A stretch of 34,687 nucleotides of DNA from an uncultured Clostridia bacterium (lineage in GTDB: Bacteria; Bacillota; Clostridia; TANB77; CAG-508), in assembly GCA_947599995.1 (NCBI GenBank), contig CANQFW010000003.1, forward strand, positions 1 through 34,687, given 5' to 3'. Shown in pieces: positions 17,611 through 25,397 of this stretch. The notes beneath the pieces were generated by a model. It had not been told where the DNA came from, did not search any database, and worked only from the letters and a program-made list of their open reading frames with translations. The position numbers and the translations under genes are program-made. Every line of letters starts with the position of its first letter. Within the stretch, counting starts at the first letter, position 1.

Positions 17611-19341
17611 TCAACCCTCTTCATCTTCTTTTACTTGTGAATAATACACCTCTTTGTAGATCTCATTAGAGTCAAGCAATTGCTTATGTGTTCCTATTCC
17701 ATTTATTTTACCATTGTCTAAAACAATTATTTTATCAGCATCTTCTACTGATGAAATCCTTTGAGCAATTATAATTTTTGTTATATTTGGAATATTTTCT
17801 TTGAATGCTTTTCTAATTAAGCTTTCTGTTTTAGTATCTACTGCACTTGTAGAATCATCTAAAATAAGTATCTTTGGATCTTTTAATAAAGCTCTTGCAA
17901 TACATAGTCTTTGTTTTTGTCCACCTGATACATTGCTTCCTCCTTGTTCAATGTAAGTGTCGTATCCTTTTGGAAATGTTTTTATAAATTCGTGTGCCTG
18001 AGTTAATTTACATACATTTTCTATTTCTTCATCTGTGGCATCTTCTTTACCCCAGCGTAAGTTTTCTTTTATTGTACCTGAAAATAGTTCATTCTTTTGT
18101 AACACCATTGCAACTTTGCTTCTTAAAGACTCAATATCATAGTCTCTAACATCTACTCCAGCGACCATTATTTTTCCACTTGTTACATCATAAAGCCTTG
18201 GTATTAATTGTACTAAAGTAGATTTTGATGAGCCTGTCCCACCAATTATTCCAACTGTTTCTCCTGACTTTATATTTAAATTTATATCTTTTAGACATGA
18301 TTTGTTTTCATCGTTTACATAACTAAAATTAACATTTTCAAAAACAATAGAACCATCTTTTACTTCTTTTATTGCATTTTGTTTATTTGTTAAATTACTT
18401 TTTTCGTCCATTAGCTCCACTATTCTTTCACCTGATGCTCTTGAAATCATTATTGTAACAAGTACCATTGAAAGCATCATTAAAGACATTAATATTTGCA
18501 TAGTATAGGATATTAAACTTGTGAATTCTCCTGTTGTTAAATTGTTTTGGACAATTTCCTTTCCTCCAAACCATGATATAAGTACTATAATTGCTGCAAC
18601 TGTAAATTGCATCAATGGATTGTTTAATGCAACTATTCTTTCAGCTCTTGAAAATTCTTTATATATTAATTCAGATGTTTTATTAAATTTTTCTATTTCT
18701 TTGTCTTCTGTTACAAAAGATTTGACAACTCTAATTCCTCTTACATTTTCTTCAACAGTATTATTAAGTTTATCATATATCGAGATTGCTCTTTCAAATA
18801 TTGGATGTGCTTTTGTTGCGATAAAATATAAGCCAAATCCTAATAATGGAACAGCTATTAAAAATATTAATGCAAGTTTTATATTTATTACAAATGTCAT
18901 TATTAATGAGAATATAATTATAAGTGGTGCTCTTACAGCCATTCTTATTATCATTTGAAATGCCATTTGTATATTATTTATATCTGTAGTATGTCTTGTT
19001 ATAATACTTGAAGTAGAGAATTTATCAATGTTTGAAAAAGAGAAGTCTTGTACATTATAATATATTTTTCTTCTAACATTTTTTGCGAATCCAGCTGACG
19101 CCTTGGCTGAATAATCTCCTGATTTTACTCCAGTATATATTGCTATAAATGAACATACAACGAGTAGTATTCCTATTGCAATAATCACTTTACTATTCCC
19201 CTTGTTTATTCCATTATCAATTAAGAATGCCATTAAAAATGGAATTATAACATCAAATGCACATTCAAATCCTACAAATAATGGTGTTAACATTGTTTCT
19301 TTTTTATATTCGCCAATACATTTTGCGAGTTTTCTTATCAT
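17611..19341 (-). CDS. ABC exporter half-transporter with degenerate ATPase site (BmrC/LmrC-like)
   Basis: This 576-residue half-transporter has a membrane domain (about 15-305) followed by an ATPase domain. Walker A is GGTGSSKST (367-375), with Ser where the third Gly normally stands. The signature VSGGQKQRL (471-479) is normal. Walker B ends ILILDD (491-496), with Asp in place of the catalytic Glu. The switch histidine is replaced by Gln in IIIAQRISSV. The Asp and Gln changes are the hallmark of the non-hydrolytic site in heterodimeric exporters, matched by the altered LSQGQ signature in the partner. The gene lies directly upstream of the partner, 49 bases before its chosen start. ATGGAGGC precedes the ATG. 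The substrate cannot be predicted beyond amphipathic drugs or lipids. Confidence 0.93.
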   Translation of the reverse strand: MIRKLAKCIGEYKKETMLTPLFVGFECAFDVIIPFLMAFLIDNGINKGNSKVIIAIGILLVVCSFIAIYTGVKSGDYSAKASAGFAKNVRRKIYYNVQDFSFSNIDKFSTSSIITRHTTDINNIQMAFQMIIRMAVRAPLIIIFSLIMTFVINIKLALIFLIAVPLLGFGLYFIATKAHPIFERAISIYDKLNNTVEENVRGIRVVKSFVTEDKEIEKFNKTSELIYKEFSRAERIVALNNPLMQFTVAAIIVLISWFGGKEIVQNNLTTGEFTSLISYTMQILMSLMMLSMVLVTIMISRASGERIVELMDEKSNLTNKQNAIKEVKDGSIVFENVNFSYVNDENKSCLKDINLNIKSGETVGIIGGTGSSKSTLVQLIPRLYDVTSGKIMVAGVDVRDYDIESLRSKVAMVLQKNELFSGTIKENLRWGKEDATDEEIENVCKLTQAHEFIKTFPKGYDTYIEQGGSNVSGGQKQRLCIARALLKDPKILILDDSTSAVDTKTESLIRKAFKENIPNITKIIIAQRISSVEDADKIIVLDNGKINGIGTHKQLLDSNEIYKEVYYSQVKEDEEG

Positions 19342-19458
19342 CTTTTGCCTCCATAAAATGTTCTTTTAATTTCGTTAATTTTTAGATCTTATACCTTATT
19401 TTACTGTTTTTAAGACTTTTTAAACCTTATTAAAACTTTTTAGATTTTTTTTAATGTT

Positions 19459-20952
19459 CTATGCCAATGGTTTCATAGTTGGAAATAACAATACATCTCT
19501 AATAGATGAGCTATCTGTAAATAGCATAACTAATCTATCAATTCCTATTCCAAGTCCACCTGTTGGAGGTAGTCCAATTTCTAGTGCATGAATGTAATCT
19601 TCATCCATCATTCCTGCTTCTTCATCTCCCGCTTCTCTAGCTTCAACTTGCTTTCTAAATCTTTCATATTGGTCAATTGGATCATTTAACTCAGAGAATG
19701 CATTTCCGTATTCTCTTCCTCCTATAAATACTTCAAATCTTTCAGTTAAACGTTTATCTTTTGGGCTTTTCTTAGCAAGTGGTGAAATTTCTACTGGATA
19801 GTCATAAACAAATGTTGGTTGCATTAATGTTTCTTCTACATATTCATCAAAGAATAGTGATATTACATCTCCTCTTGTTTCTTTAGTTTTATCTGGTATT
19901 TCAATATTTTTTTCTTTAGCTAAAGCTACTGCTTCTGCATCTGTTTTTATTTCGTTAAAATCTATTCCTGTCACTTCTTTTATAGAATCTATCATACTAA
20001 TTCTTTTCCAACCAGGAGCTAAATCAATTTCTTGTCCTTGATAGGTTATTTTGGTTGTACCTAATACCTCATTTGCTGTTCTAGAAAATAGTTCTTCTGT
20101 TATATCCATCATATCATGATAATCTTGGTATGCTGAATACAACTCAAGTTCTGTAAATTCTGGATTGTGTCTAATATCCATTCCTTCATTTCTAAATACT
20201 CTACCTAATTCGTAAACTTTGTCAAATCCTCCAACTATTAATCTTTTTAGATTTAGCTCTAATGCTATTCTTAAATACATATCAATATCTAGTGCGTTGT
20301 GATGTGTTATAAATGGTCTTGCATTAGCTCCACCAGAGATTGTGTTTAGTATAGGGGTTTCAACTTCTAAATATCCTTTTTCTTCTAATATTTTTCTAAT
20401 ACAGCTTATTATTTTGCTTCTTAGTAAAAATGTTTCTTTTACTTCTGGGTTAACTATTAAATCTGTATAACGTTGTCTATACCTTAAATCTGGATCTTTT
20501 AGTCCATGAAATTTTTCTGGAAGTGGTCTTAAAGATTTTGAAAGAAGTTTTACTTCTTTTGCATGGACTGAAATTTCTTCAGTTCTTGTTTTAAATACAA
20601 AACCTGTTATTCCAATTATATCTCCTATATCATAAGTTTTAAATGCTTTATAACTTTCTTCTCCTAAATCATTTATACTAATATAGCTTTGAATTTTTTC
20701 ATCACAGTCTTGTATTGTGCAAAAAGATGCCTTTCCCATTATTCTTTTAGCAATTATTCTTCCTGCCACTGTTACATCTTTTTGTTCAAATTTTTCATAG
20801 TTTAATTTTATTTCTCCTGCTGTATTTGTTCTATTAAATTTTGTTATTTCAAAAGGGTCTTTTCCATTTTCTTGTAGTTCTTGTAATTTTTCTCTTCTAA
20901 TTTTCATTAATTGATTTAAATCTATTTCTTGATCCTGATTATTTTCTTGCAT
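19459..20952 (-). CDS. lysS: Lysyl-tRNA synthetase, class II
   Basis: LysS charges tRNA-Lys with lysine. The 497-residue length is normal. The N-terminal OB-fold anticodon domain (about 55-160) contains [18 protein letters not shown]. The class II core shows motif 1 around [20 protein letters not shown], motif 2 in [20 protein letters not shown] and motif 3 in [20 protein letters not shown] ending [19 protein letters not shown] lies before the ATG with a short AT-rich spacer, and a good promoter is found upstream. No T-box leader fits in the roughly 30-base leader, so regulation is probably constitutive. The gene is followed after 117 bases by the ABC exporter. Confidence 0.98.
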   Translation of the reverse strand: MQENNQDQEIDLNQLMKIRREKLQELQENGKDPFEITKFNRTNTAGEIKLNYEKFEQKDVTVAGRIIAKRIMGKASFCTIQDCDEKIQSYISINDLGEESYKAFKTYDIGDIIGITGFVFKTRTEEISVHAKEVKLLSKSLRPLPEKFHGLKDPDLRYRQRYTDLIVNPEVKETFLLRSKIISCIRKILEEKGYLEVETPILNTISGGANARPFITHHNALDIDMYLRIALELNLKRLIVGGFDKVYELGRVFRNEGMDIRHNPEFTELELYSAYQDYHDMMDITEELFSRTANEVLGTTKITYQGQEIDLAPGWKRISMIDSIKEVTGIDFNEIKTDAEAVALAKEKNIEIPDKTKETRGDVISLFFDEYVEETLMQPTFVYDYPVEISPLAKKSPKDKRLTERFEVFIGGREYGNAFSELNDPIDQYERFRKQVEAREAGDEEAGMMDEDYIHALEIGLPPTGGLGIGIDRLVMLFTDSSSIRDVLLFPTMKPLA

Positions 20953-20985
20953 ATTTATACTCCTTCTTTCTTTATTTTGACTATT

Positions 20986-21014
20986 ATTATATACTAAAAG
21001 ATGTTGATTGTAAA
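20986..21014 (-). promoter_or_regulatory. Sigma-A-type promoter of lysS
   Basis: On the minus strand, TTTACA (21009-21014), 17 bases, TATAAT (20986-20991). The predicted leader is about 27 bases, too short for a T-box riboswitch. Confidence 0.7.
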
Positions 21015-21042
21015 GTTATACAGGCAATATTTTTATACGTAT

Positions 21043-21078
21043 GAAAAGGGAAACTTAATATAAGTAGTTTCCCTTTTC
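21043..21078 (-). terminator. Hairpin terminator after the sigma-K-type gene
   Basis: GAAAAGGGAAAC (21043-21054) and GTTTCCCTTTTC (21067-21078) are perfectly complementary around a 12-base AT-rich loop. It starts 9 bases past the stop of the gene at 21088. The tail after it on the minus strand is A/T-rich rather than a clean T-run. Confidence 0.65.
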
Positions 21079-21087
21079 ACATATAAA

Positions 21088-21699
21088 CTAAAATTTTGAA
21101 TATCTATTACATGCTCCAGAATTATAATAATAATTATTACAATCTATCCCTTCATATCTATGCATAGGTGGTCTATTTGGTGGAAATGGTGGCCTATTTC
21201 CCGGTCTATTTCCTCTTTGCCCGAGCAACTCTCTTATTATTAATATTCTAATCAAGTCGTTTATAAATGGGTTTCGTGTTACCTGTCTTGAACTTTCACT
21301 TTCTGAAGATCTATTTTCTTTTTCTTGATTACATGATTCTGTTGCTGAATCTTCTGGTTTTCGATTTTCCATTACTTGATTATTTAAATTTATGTTGAGT
21401 TCTATTGTCCCATTTGATTCAAGATTAGTTGATATTTCATTTACCATATTATCTATTACAGTTTGATTTATTGGCATTGTATTTGACATGCAAACTTTTT
21501 TAACCATAGGATAAACAACATTATATATTTCTGGATAACAGCTTTCTATATCATCGTATAATGTACTATTTCTCCAATCTTGCCTTTGATAGTTTGGTTC
21601 ATAAAAATTTCCATATGGATTAAAATTTTGCTCATCATATGTATTTGGGTATTGTCTTACTGGAACCCCTAGTAAATTTTGCATATAATCTTCGTACAT
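21088..21699 (-). CDS. Uncharacterised protein with Pro/Asn/Tyr-rich tail, probable spore-layer protein
   Basis: I do not recognise a named family. From the ATG at 21699 (AGGAGG 5 bases upstream; an extended start at 21738 lies in the promoter and is rejected) it has 203 residues. The N-terminus is Asn/Tyr/Gln-rich (QNLLGVPVRQYPNTYDE). A central helical segment reads ESCYPEIYNVVYPMVKKVC and is followed by NEISTNLESNGTIELNINLN. Then comes a Ser/Glu-rich stretch, a hydrophobic helix (FINDLIRILIIRELLGQ) and a Gly/Pro/Arg tail (RPGNRPPFPPNRPPMHRY) ending in NNYYYNSGACNRYSKF. Composition and the tail resemble coat or exosporium morphogenetic proteins. The promoter directly upstream matches the sigma-K pattern, supporting late mother-cell expression. 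Function beyond that is inference. Confidence 0.7.
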   Translation of the reverse strand: MYEDYMQNLLGVPVRQYPNTYDEQNFNPYGNFYEPNYQRQDWRNSTLYDDIESCYPEIYNVVYPMVKKVCMSNTMPINQTVIDNMVNEISTNLESNGTIELNINLNNQVMENRKPEDSATESCNQEKENRSSESESSRQVTRNPFINDLIRILIIRELLGQRGNRPGNRPPFPPNRPPMHRYEGIDCNNYYYNSGACNRYSKF

Positions 21700-21726
21700 A
21701 AGAACCTCCTGATTTTTTATTTTATA

Positions 21727-21755
21727 TATAGTATGCAAAAATTTATGCTTAGGTT
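21727..21755 (-). promoter_or_regulatory. Sigma-K-like sporulation promoter
   Basis: On the minus strand, AACC (21752-21755), 16 bases, CATACTATA (21727-21735). This fits the mACm / CATAnnnTA pattern known for mother-cell sigma-K promoters. It is properly placed, about 20 bases before the ribosome binding site of the gene starting at 21699. No good sigma-A pair overlaps it. Confidence 0.55.
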
Positions 21756-21874
21756 ACAACTTTTTATAAAATTTGCTAAAAAACAGTGGTTACAATGCAT
21801 TCTTTCAAGAACCTGTATTATATTTTAGTTATTATATAATATCTTATTAAATAGTGTAGGAAAACAATTTGCAT

Positions 21875-23276
21875 CTACATCTTATTAATAATTTCTCTAA
21901 ACTTATCTCCCCTATCATACATATTCTTAAACATATCAAAACTTGCACTAGCAGGAGAAAATAAAACCACATCATTTTCTCTTGAATATCTTTTAGCTAA
22001 AATAATAGCTTGAGTTAAGCTATCCGCTTGATATATATCTATATTTCTTTTTTGTTTTTCTGCCTCTTCTTTTACAGCATTAAAAATTTTTTCCGATGTT
22101 TTTCCCATTAAAACTAAAACTTTTACTTTGTCTAGTATAGGCTTAGCAATTGGGGTATAGTCTAAATTTTTATCCGATCCTCCTGCAATTAACACAACTT
22201 TTTGATGAAATGCATTTAAGCCTGAAATAGTCCTTGATGGTGTAGAGCTTGCAGAATCGTTATACCACTTTACTCCATTAATTTCTTTTACAAATTCTAT
22301 TCTATGTGGTACACCTTTAAATTCGGTTATTGCTTTAACTGCCACGTCTATATCTACAAGTGTTCTTGTAGCTGCAATTGCTGCGCATATATTTTCAAAA
22401 TTGTGTATACCTTTTAGATTAATTTGTTTTGTATTTAATATATGTTTTCTTAGTTTATCATCACACTCTTTAATTATATCACCATCTACAATATATCCGG
22501 TTATCCAGTTTTTCTTTGCTACTAAAGAAAATGTTTTTTCCTTTTGCATATATAGAATAGTTTCTTGTTATTTCATTATCATAATTCAAAATTACAATTC
22601 CATCTTTACTTTGATATCTAAAAATATTTTTCTTTGACTCTATATATTCTTCTAAATCTTTATGAATATCCAAATGATTTGGTGTAACATTTGTTACAAC
22701 TGCTATATCCGGGCTTACCTCCATTCCCATTAGTTGAAAACTGCTAAGCTCTAGCACTACAATATCATCTGGTTTTATTTCATTAAGCTTTGTAAATAGA
22801 GGTGTTCCTATGTTTCCACCTGTGTAACATACATATCCTGCTTTTTTTAATATTTCAGAAATTAACGTTGTTGTTGTTGTTTTGCCGTCACTTCCAGTTA
22901 TACCTATCATTTTACAAGGGCACATTTTCATTAAAAGTTCTATCTCTGTTGTAACTAAAGCACCATTTTTTTCTTCTGCTTCAAGTTCAGGCTTTGTTGG
23001 AAGGCAACTTGGTGATCTTATTATTATATCAAAATTTATAAGTTTCGATAAATATTTTTTTCCAAATGAAAATTCCATGGAATATTCCGTTATCTTATCC
23101 ATTACTTCTTTAGGGATTTTTTCTATGTCTCTGCCATCAAAAACTGTAACTTTTGACTTTTTATCATAAAAGTAATCTAATAGAGGAATGTTGCTAACTC
23201 CAAGTCCAATAATTGCTATTCTTCTATTTTTTACATACGTATTAAATTGTTCTAGTTTTTCATTTACATATTCCAC
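21875..23276 (-). pseudogene. murD: UDP-N-acetylmuramoylalanine-D-glutamate ligase, interrupted by a one-base frameshift
   Basis: MurD adds D-glutamate to UDP-MurNAc-L-alanine in peptidoglycan synthesis. The first frame (GTG at 23276, GGGAG 7 bases upstream) holds the Rossmann-like domain (RIAIIGLGVSN), the ATP loop GITGSDGKTTTT (125-136), GGNIGTPLF, LELSSFQL and TPNHLDIH. The second frame holds GIHNFENICAAIAA, VPHRIEFV, NDSASSTPSRTI, VLIAGGSDKNLDY and LFSPASASFDMF. Both halves are fully conserved and together span 1402 bases (3n+1), about 467 residues. The frames join if one base of GG at 22499-22500 is removed, changing NRIYCRW to NGYIVDGD. Because murD is normally essential and nothing else is decayed, a sequencing or assembly indel is more likely than true loss. 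It has its own promoter. Confidence 0.93.
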
Positions 23277-23329
23277 TTTTATTCTCCCTTTCTTTGTTAT
23301 TTTATGTTTATTTAATTCAATTGATACAC

Positions 23330-23358
23330 ATTATAGCATATGTTTTTATATTCTTCAA
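23330..23358 (-). promoter_or_regulatory. Sigma-A-type promoter of murD
   Basis: On the minus strand, TTGAAG (23353-23358), 17 bases, TATAAT (23330-23335). The leader would be roughly 50 bases. Confidence 0.7.
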
Positions 23359-23443
23359 CAAACATTTTTTATTTAATATGTATATTTTTTTTTTTATAGT
23401 TAATAATATTTATATCCTTAGTTTAAGTGGAGGTGACAAGAGT

Positions 23444-23539
23444 ATGTCAGAAAAAAATAAGAATAAAAATAACAACAATAATAATAATAACAACAACAAT
23501 AACAACAATAATAATAATTCAGACAATAATAACAGATAA
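23444..23539 (+). CDS. Poly-asparagine miniprotein (31 residues)
   Basis: A very small frame reads MSEKNKNK, then 17 consecutive Asn (residues 9-25), then SDNNNR. It is preceded by GTGGAGGTG, a strong ribosome binding site 10 bases before the ATG, and followed 7 bases after the stop by a near-perfect rho-independent terminator, so it has the layout of a genuine single-gene transcript. The Asn codons alternate irregularly between AAT and AAC, which argues against a purely slippage-made trinucleotide repeat and suggests the residue run is kept. No signal peptide or hydrophobic part exists; the product would be disordered and very soluble. I know no function. Small Asn-rich proteins occur among spore and coat components of Firmicutes, but that is only a suggestion. 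A simple-repeat artefact remains possible. Confidence 0.65.
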   Translation: MSEKNKNKNNNNNNNNNNNNNNNNNSDNNNR

Positions 23540-23545
23540 CCAATT

Positions 23546-23593
23546 AAATAAGCTAAATTCTAAAGGTTCTTCTTTGAATTTAGCTTATTTTTT
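23546..23593 (+). terminator. Strong rho-independent terminator after the poly-Asn gene
   Basis: AAATAAGCTAAATTC (23546-23560) pairs perfectly with GAATTTAGCTTATTT (23576-23590), with an inner AAAG/CTTT pair and a T-run. It lies between convergent genes and may also serve the minus-strand gene ending at 23610. Confidence 0.85.
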
Positions 23594-23609
23594 TAATATA
23601 ATCTCCTTA

Positions 23610-24089
23610 TTATACGAAAAATATTGCATATATTAAAGTCGCTATTATAATATGAGTTTTTAAATCTTCTGATAGGAATATTCCTTCAAATAATTTCTCT
23701 GTATTTTCATCTTTTTTATCCACAATGCTAATCTCACAATGATCCACTGACTCTTTCTTAAAGAAAACTGCAAATTTTTTGGTTTCATTTTTATTTATTT
23801 CAGACAATTCTAGATACTTAGTTCCCAGTAACTCATTCTTTGAATTATATATATCCGCTTTTATGTATTTTCCATTAATGTCCTCTTCATCATTACTGAT
23901 TTTTCCTAAAATTCTACCATTAACTTTAGTTGCTTGTGCATATTCTACTTGAATTTCATCTGGAACATCACCTTCTACTTTTATATCTTTATATGTTGCA
24001 TTAAGTCCTATATATATTAAAAACTTAGAAAAAAAGTATAGTGCTACTAATAATATTACATATTTTAAAATTTTTTTTATCTGACTCAT
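23610..24089 (-). CDS. Uncharacterised envelope protein with N- and C-terminal membrane segments
   Basis: I do not recognise a named family. The 159-residue protein has a TM segment at about 10-30 (YVILLVALYFFSKFLIYIGL) and another at the extreme C-terminus (THIIIATLIYAIFFV). Between them lies a roughly 100-residue beta-rich domain: VNGRILGKISNDEEDINGKY, KADIYNSKNELLGTKYLEL, NETKKFAVFFKKESVDHCEI. The alternating strands and phrases such as SKNELLGTKY resemble FxLYD-type extracytoplasmic beta-sandwich domains, but I cannot confirm this. It is probably displayed outside the membrane. It has its own promoter directly downstream of the CAP-domain gene, which also faces the envelope. Confidence 0.65.
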   Translation of the reverse strand: MSQIKKILKYVILLVALYFFSKFLIYIGLNATYKDIKVEGDVPDEIQVEYAQATKVNGRILGKISNDEEDINGKYIKADIYNSKNELLGTKYLELSEINKNETKKFAVFFKKESVDHCEISIVDKKDENTEKLFEGIFLSEDLKTHIIIATLIYAIFFV

Positions 24090-24120
24090 ATTATTTTTCC
24101 CTTCTCTATTTTATACTGTT

Positions 24121-24149
24121 ATTATAGCAGAAAGTTTGTTAGTTTGCAA
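24121..24149 (-). promoter_or_regulatory. Sigma-A-type promoter with overlapping 12-bp palindrome
   Basis: On the minus strand, TTGCAA (24144-24149), 17 bases, TATAAT (24121-24126), upstream of the gene starting at 24089. A perfect palindrome CAATAGCTATTG (24147-24158) overlaps the -35 edge and could be an operator. Confidence 0.65.
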
Positions 24150-24162
24150 TAGCTATTGGATA

Positions 24163-24939
24163 TTACTTGCCTATAAAAATCTGCACATATATCTTGCCAT
24201 ATTTACTTCCTGTAACAACTCCTACTCCAGTATAATTAAAAGAACTATTTAAAATATTTGCCTTGTGTCCAGAAGAGTTCATCCATGCCGTTACTGCTGC
24301 ACTATTACTAGAATTTCCTGCTATATTTTCCCCTGCAGTATTGTATGATATTTTAAAACTCTTTAACATATTAAATGGTGAACCATATATAGGTGATGTA
24401 TGTGAAAAATAATTATTGTCTACCATATCTTGTGCTTTAATTCTAGCTACTCTTTGAACCTCTTCATCAACTTTTAATGCGGAAAGTCCATTTTTTGTTC
24501 TTTGCGCATTTATTAAATCAAAAACTTCTTTTTCATCAGTATTCAATGAGGATGTATTTACTTGATTTGCATTATTTCCATCTGATGTAGATGTTCCTGA
24601 ACCTGCTGTACTTGGATAAATAGGTTTAATATATTTTTTACTTACCGCTCCAACATAATCACCTTCTACTTGCACAATATACCAGCTTCCTACTCCTGCA
24701 AAAACTCTAATGTATTCATTTTTTTCTACAGTTGCAATTATTTTGTAATTTGTTCCAGGGCCACTTCTCACATTAAGCTGACTTGCTGTTACTAAGCCTG
24801 TTGTAAAGTCGACATTATAATAATTTTGCATTCCAAAAGACTTTGATACTGTAAACACCGTAATTAGAAAAACTATTATCATACTTAGTTTTAGTGCTAT
24901 TTTCCTATTGGCTTTCCATAATTTCATAAAATTATTCAC
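24163..24939 (-). CDS. Secreted SH3b-CAP domain protein (YkwD-like)
   Basis: This 258-residue exported protein has an N-terminal signal or anchor helix (about 15-35), a bacterial SH3 domain (about 48-106; LNVRSGPGTNYKIIATV, SWYIVQVEGDYVGAVSKKYI), a Ser/Thr/Gly/Asn linker (110-132) and a CAP/SCP domain (135-258). The CAP pocket residues are in NNYFSHTSP (H180), AGENIAG (E204) and WMNSSGHKANIL (H225). SH3b domains bind peptidoglycan, so it is probably wall-associated. Bacterial CAP proteins have mostly unknown activity, and several YkwD-like members are spore or germination related. The listed start is a GTG with AAAGG only 3 bases before it; an ATG at 24927 (MKLWKAN) is equally possible. The following gene is also envelope-facing. 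Confidence 0.88.
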   Translation of the reverse strand: MNNFMKLWKANRKIALKLSMIIVFLITVFTVSKSFGMQNYYNVDFTTGLVTASQLNVRSGPGTNYKIIATVEKNEYIRVFAGVGSWYIVQVEGDYVGAVSKKYIKPIYPSTAGSGTSTSDGNNANQVNTSSLNTDEKEVFDLINAQRTKNGLSALKVDEEVQRVARIKAQDMVDNNYFSHTSPIYGSPFNMLKSFKISYNTAGENIAGNSSNSAAVTAWMNSSGHKANILNSSFNYTGVGVVTGSKYGKIYVQIFIGK

Positions 24940-25042
24940 AATCCTTTCTTTTTGAGGACATAGCTTAATTTATATCTTTTTATGCCTTCCTCTTTAATTA
25001 TTTTTCTATCAATATTTATTGATAGTTATTTTTATATTCTAG

Positions 25043-25302
25043 GAAAGTCATTATTAAAAATGATAAACTTTCCATAGAAGATAAATATGCGAAGTTTAAA
25101 TTTTGTAAGCACTTTAGACTGTTTACAAAATCTTAATTCCGTTTTTTTATTTTTATAATTTTATTATAATTTTCTTGTCCAATATACCTATATAAGCAAA
25201 AAAAACGTACTAACAAATTCTACAAAGCATTGCTTTTAGAATTTGTAACGTTCGCATATTTCTCCTCTACGCCCAAGTGTATCGTTTTTAATAATGACTT
25301 TC
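25043..25302. mobile_element. MITE-like element with 51-bp terminal inverted repeats
   Basis: The left end (25043-25093) begins GAAAGTCATTATTAAAAA and ends AAATATGCGAA. The right end (25251-25302) is its inverted copy with scattered mismatches, including a closing GACTTTC. Inside are two further hairpins: ATTTTGTAA/TTACAAAAT (about 25096-25136), and a long one with AACAAATTCTA/TAGAATTTGT arms closed by AAAGC/GCTTT (about 25205-25252). The 260-bp unit contains no reading frame. It looks like a non-autonomous, hairpin-rich miniature transposable element, or a large structured RNA or cruciform. I see no second copy in the window and no clear target duplication. This is the main content of the 458-base gap between the CAP and EndoQ genes. 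Confidence 0.5.
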
Positions 25303-25310
25303 ATAATGCT

Positions 25311-25350
25311 TTATATTATAGGAAGTTCAGAGAACTTTCCTATAATATAA
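25311..25350. repeat. AT-rich hairpin between the MITE-like element and the EndoQ terminator
   Basis: TTATATTATAGGAAGTTC pairs with GAACTTTCCTATAATATAA around an AGA loop with one bulged T. It follows the element's right end directly and might belong to it or act as a second terminator for the minus-strand gene. Confidence 0.55.
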
Positions 25351-25353
25351 AAA

Positions 25354-25381
25354 AGTTACTGATTAGATTTAATCAGTAACT
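25354..25381 (-). terminator. Rho-independent terminator of the EndoQ operon
   Basis: AGTTACTGATTA and TAATCAGTAACT are perfect 12-base arms with a 4-base loop. On the minus strand a run of six T follows. It lies 16 bases past the EndoQ stop. Confidence 0.85.
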
Positions 25382-25397
25382 CTGTCACATATAATTT

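Noticed and set aside
20953-21087. T-box leader upstream of lysS
   Set aside because: The predicted promoter leaves only about 27 bases of leader, and I see no T-box core sequence.
23294-23443. N-terminal extension of the poly-Asn frame to 81 residues
   Set aside because: The extension crosses the murD promoter and has no ribosome binding site, while GTGGAGGTG lies just before the internal ATG at 23444.
23456-23535. CRISPR or tandem-repeat array at the AAC/AAT run
   Set aside because: The unit is a trinucleotide with no spacers; it is explained by the Asn codon run.
25043-25302. tRNA or known riboswitch in the gap upstream of the CAP gene
   Set aside because: No cloverleaf, CCA end or recognised riboswitch core is visible; the structure is better described by inverted terminal repeats and simple hairpins.
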